In this document: piece after piece, positions 1 to 64,000 of the stretch
Numbering within the stretch: position 1 is the stretch's first letter
Layout: each line of letters opens with the position of its first letter
DNA from: Polyodon spathula
Taxonomy: Eukaryota > Chordata > Actinopteri > Acipenseriformes > Polyodontidae
Direction: 5' to 3'
Assembly (NCBI RefSeq): GCF_017654505.1
Contig: NC_054538.1
Span: 18,733,912 to 18,797,911, forward strand
DNA: 64,000 nucleotides
Notes under the pieces: generated by a model
The model's input: the letters and a program-made list of their open reading frames with translations, nothing else
What the model was told of the DNA's origin: nothing
Databases searched by the model: none
Program-made: the position numbers and the translations under genes

Positions 1-500
1 CTGTCAATTACACTCGAGAAGCATCGGTCTTCAGATGAAATTGCACAGAGAATTTGGATCCCTTGAGAGAACACAGACGCATTCGCTATTTATGCAGTTT
101 TATGGATGGCTGCTAAGCCTAATTTAGTTTTGATTGATATTTTTAAAGTGCAACCCAATTTTACAGCATGTTGTTTTCTTTTTACTTTTCTAGAAATTAT
201 ACATTTTCTTCACCACCTCCTGTTAAGCCGATGGTTTTATATGAATTCTGCTTTTGGATCATAACACATACTGTACATTATTTTTGTGACTGCTGATCTT
301 CTGGGTGACTGATGGTACAATTGCTGTTTATAAGAGAACACTTAGTTGTACTCAGTAAATTTAATAAACACATCAGCAACGTCTTTCAGTTAGTAACCAA
401 CTGAAGATTACCACAGTAGACCCCTAAGCACTATTCCAGGAGCATGTTTTTTTTTTTTTAAATATGCAATTGTTTGGGAATTTAAATTCTAAGTACTTAC

Positions 501-63884
<63,384 letters not shown>

Positions 63885-64000
63885 CTGGGTGAAAAAAGTA
63901 GCACTAATACAGAATATCATGATAATGTGCATTCGCAAATAATCCCGTGGATAATAACCCGTTTTGACAGCATACACACATTTTCAAATAAGTCTATAAA

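Overview
The window is a piece of a vertebrate chromosome holding one protein-coding gene, the cardiac-type ryanodine receptor RYR2 (sarcoplasmic/endoplasmic reticulum calcium-release channel), on the minus strand. Both ends of the gene lie outside. I traced 61 consecutive coding exons from 63884 down to 501. Their lengths add up to 8502 bp (2834 codons), and codon phase is kept across every junction. The encoded part corresponds to roughly human RYR2 residues 1970-4810, estimated by anchoring on the RRIS phosphorylation motif and the calmodulin-binding helix. It runs from the end of the handle/first RIH region through the second RyR repeat pair, calmodulin site, central domain, EF-hand pair and the membrane segments up to S5. 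The selectivity filter, S6 and C-terminal tail must lie beyond position 1, and about 1970 N-terminal residues lie beyond 64000. The paralogue call rests on RYR2-specific stretches such as [15 protein letters not shown] before the pore and RRISQSSQ / ISID at the phosphorylation hot spot.

Organism: the compact introns (mostly 0.1-2 kb), abundant TA, CA and GA microsatellites, and a mix of DIRS tyrosine-recombinase retroelements, a Penelope-like element, solo LTRs, a tRNA-derived SINE with an (ATT)n tail, and many palindromic MITEs point to a ray-finned fish. A non-teleost lineage such as sturgeon, paddlefish, gar or bowfin is possible, but this is inference only. Nothing bacterial or viral was seen.

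Layout by coordinate: 1-12.2 kb holds the transmembrane and EF-hand exons (including one 1313-bp exon), with an intron carrying a decayed Penelope-like element (8.6-9.8 kb). 12.2-14.2 kb holds RIH-associated exons and a clean solo LTR. 14.2-21.2 kb is a 7-kb intron with a DIRS deletion derivative. 21.2-22.9 kb holds four exons and a MITE into which a 151-bp retro-insertion with a hammerhead-like core has jumped. 22.9-33.8 kb is a 10.8-kb intron packed with inverted-repeat elements and a second solo LTR. 33.8-42.6 kb holds calmodulin-site and central-region exons, one of whose introns uses a GC donor. 42.6-45.5 kb is an intron occupied by a second DIRS element with recognisable tyrosine recombinase. 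45.5-64 kb holds densely spaced exons for the repeat and solenoid regions, with a SINE at 54 kb.

Most other open frames in the window are shadows of these exons, microsatellite translations or transposon debris.
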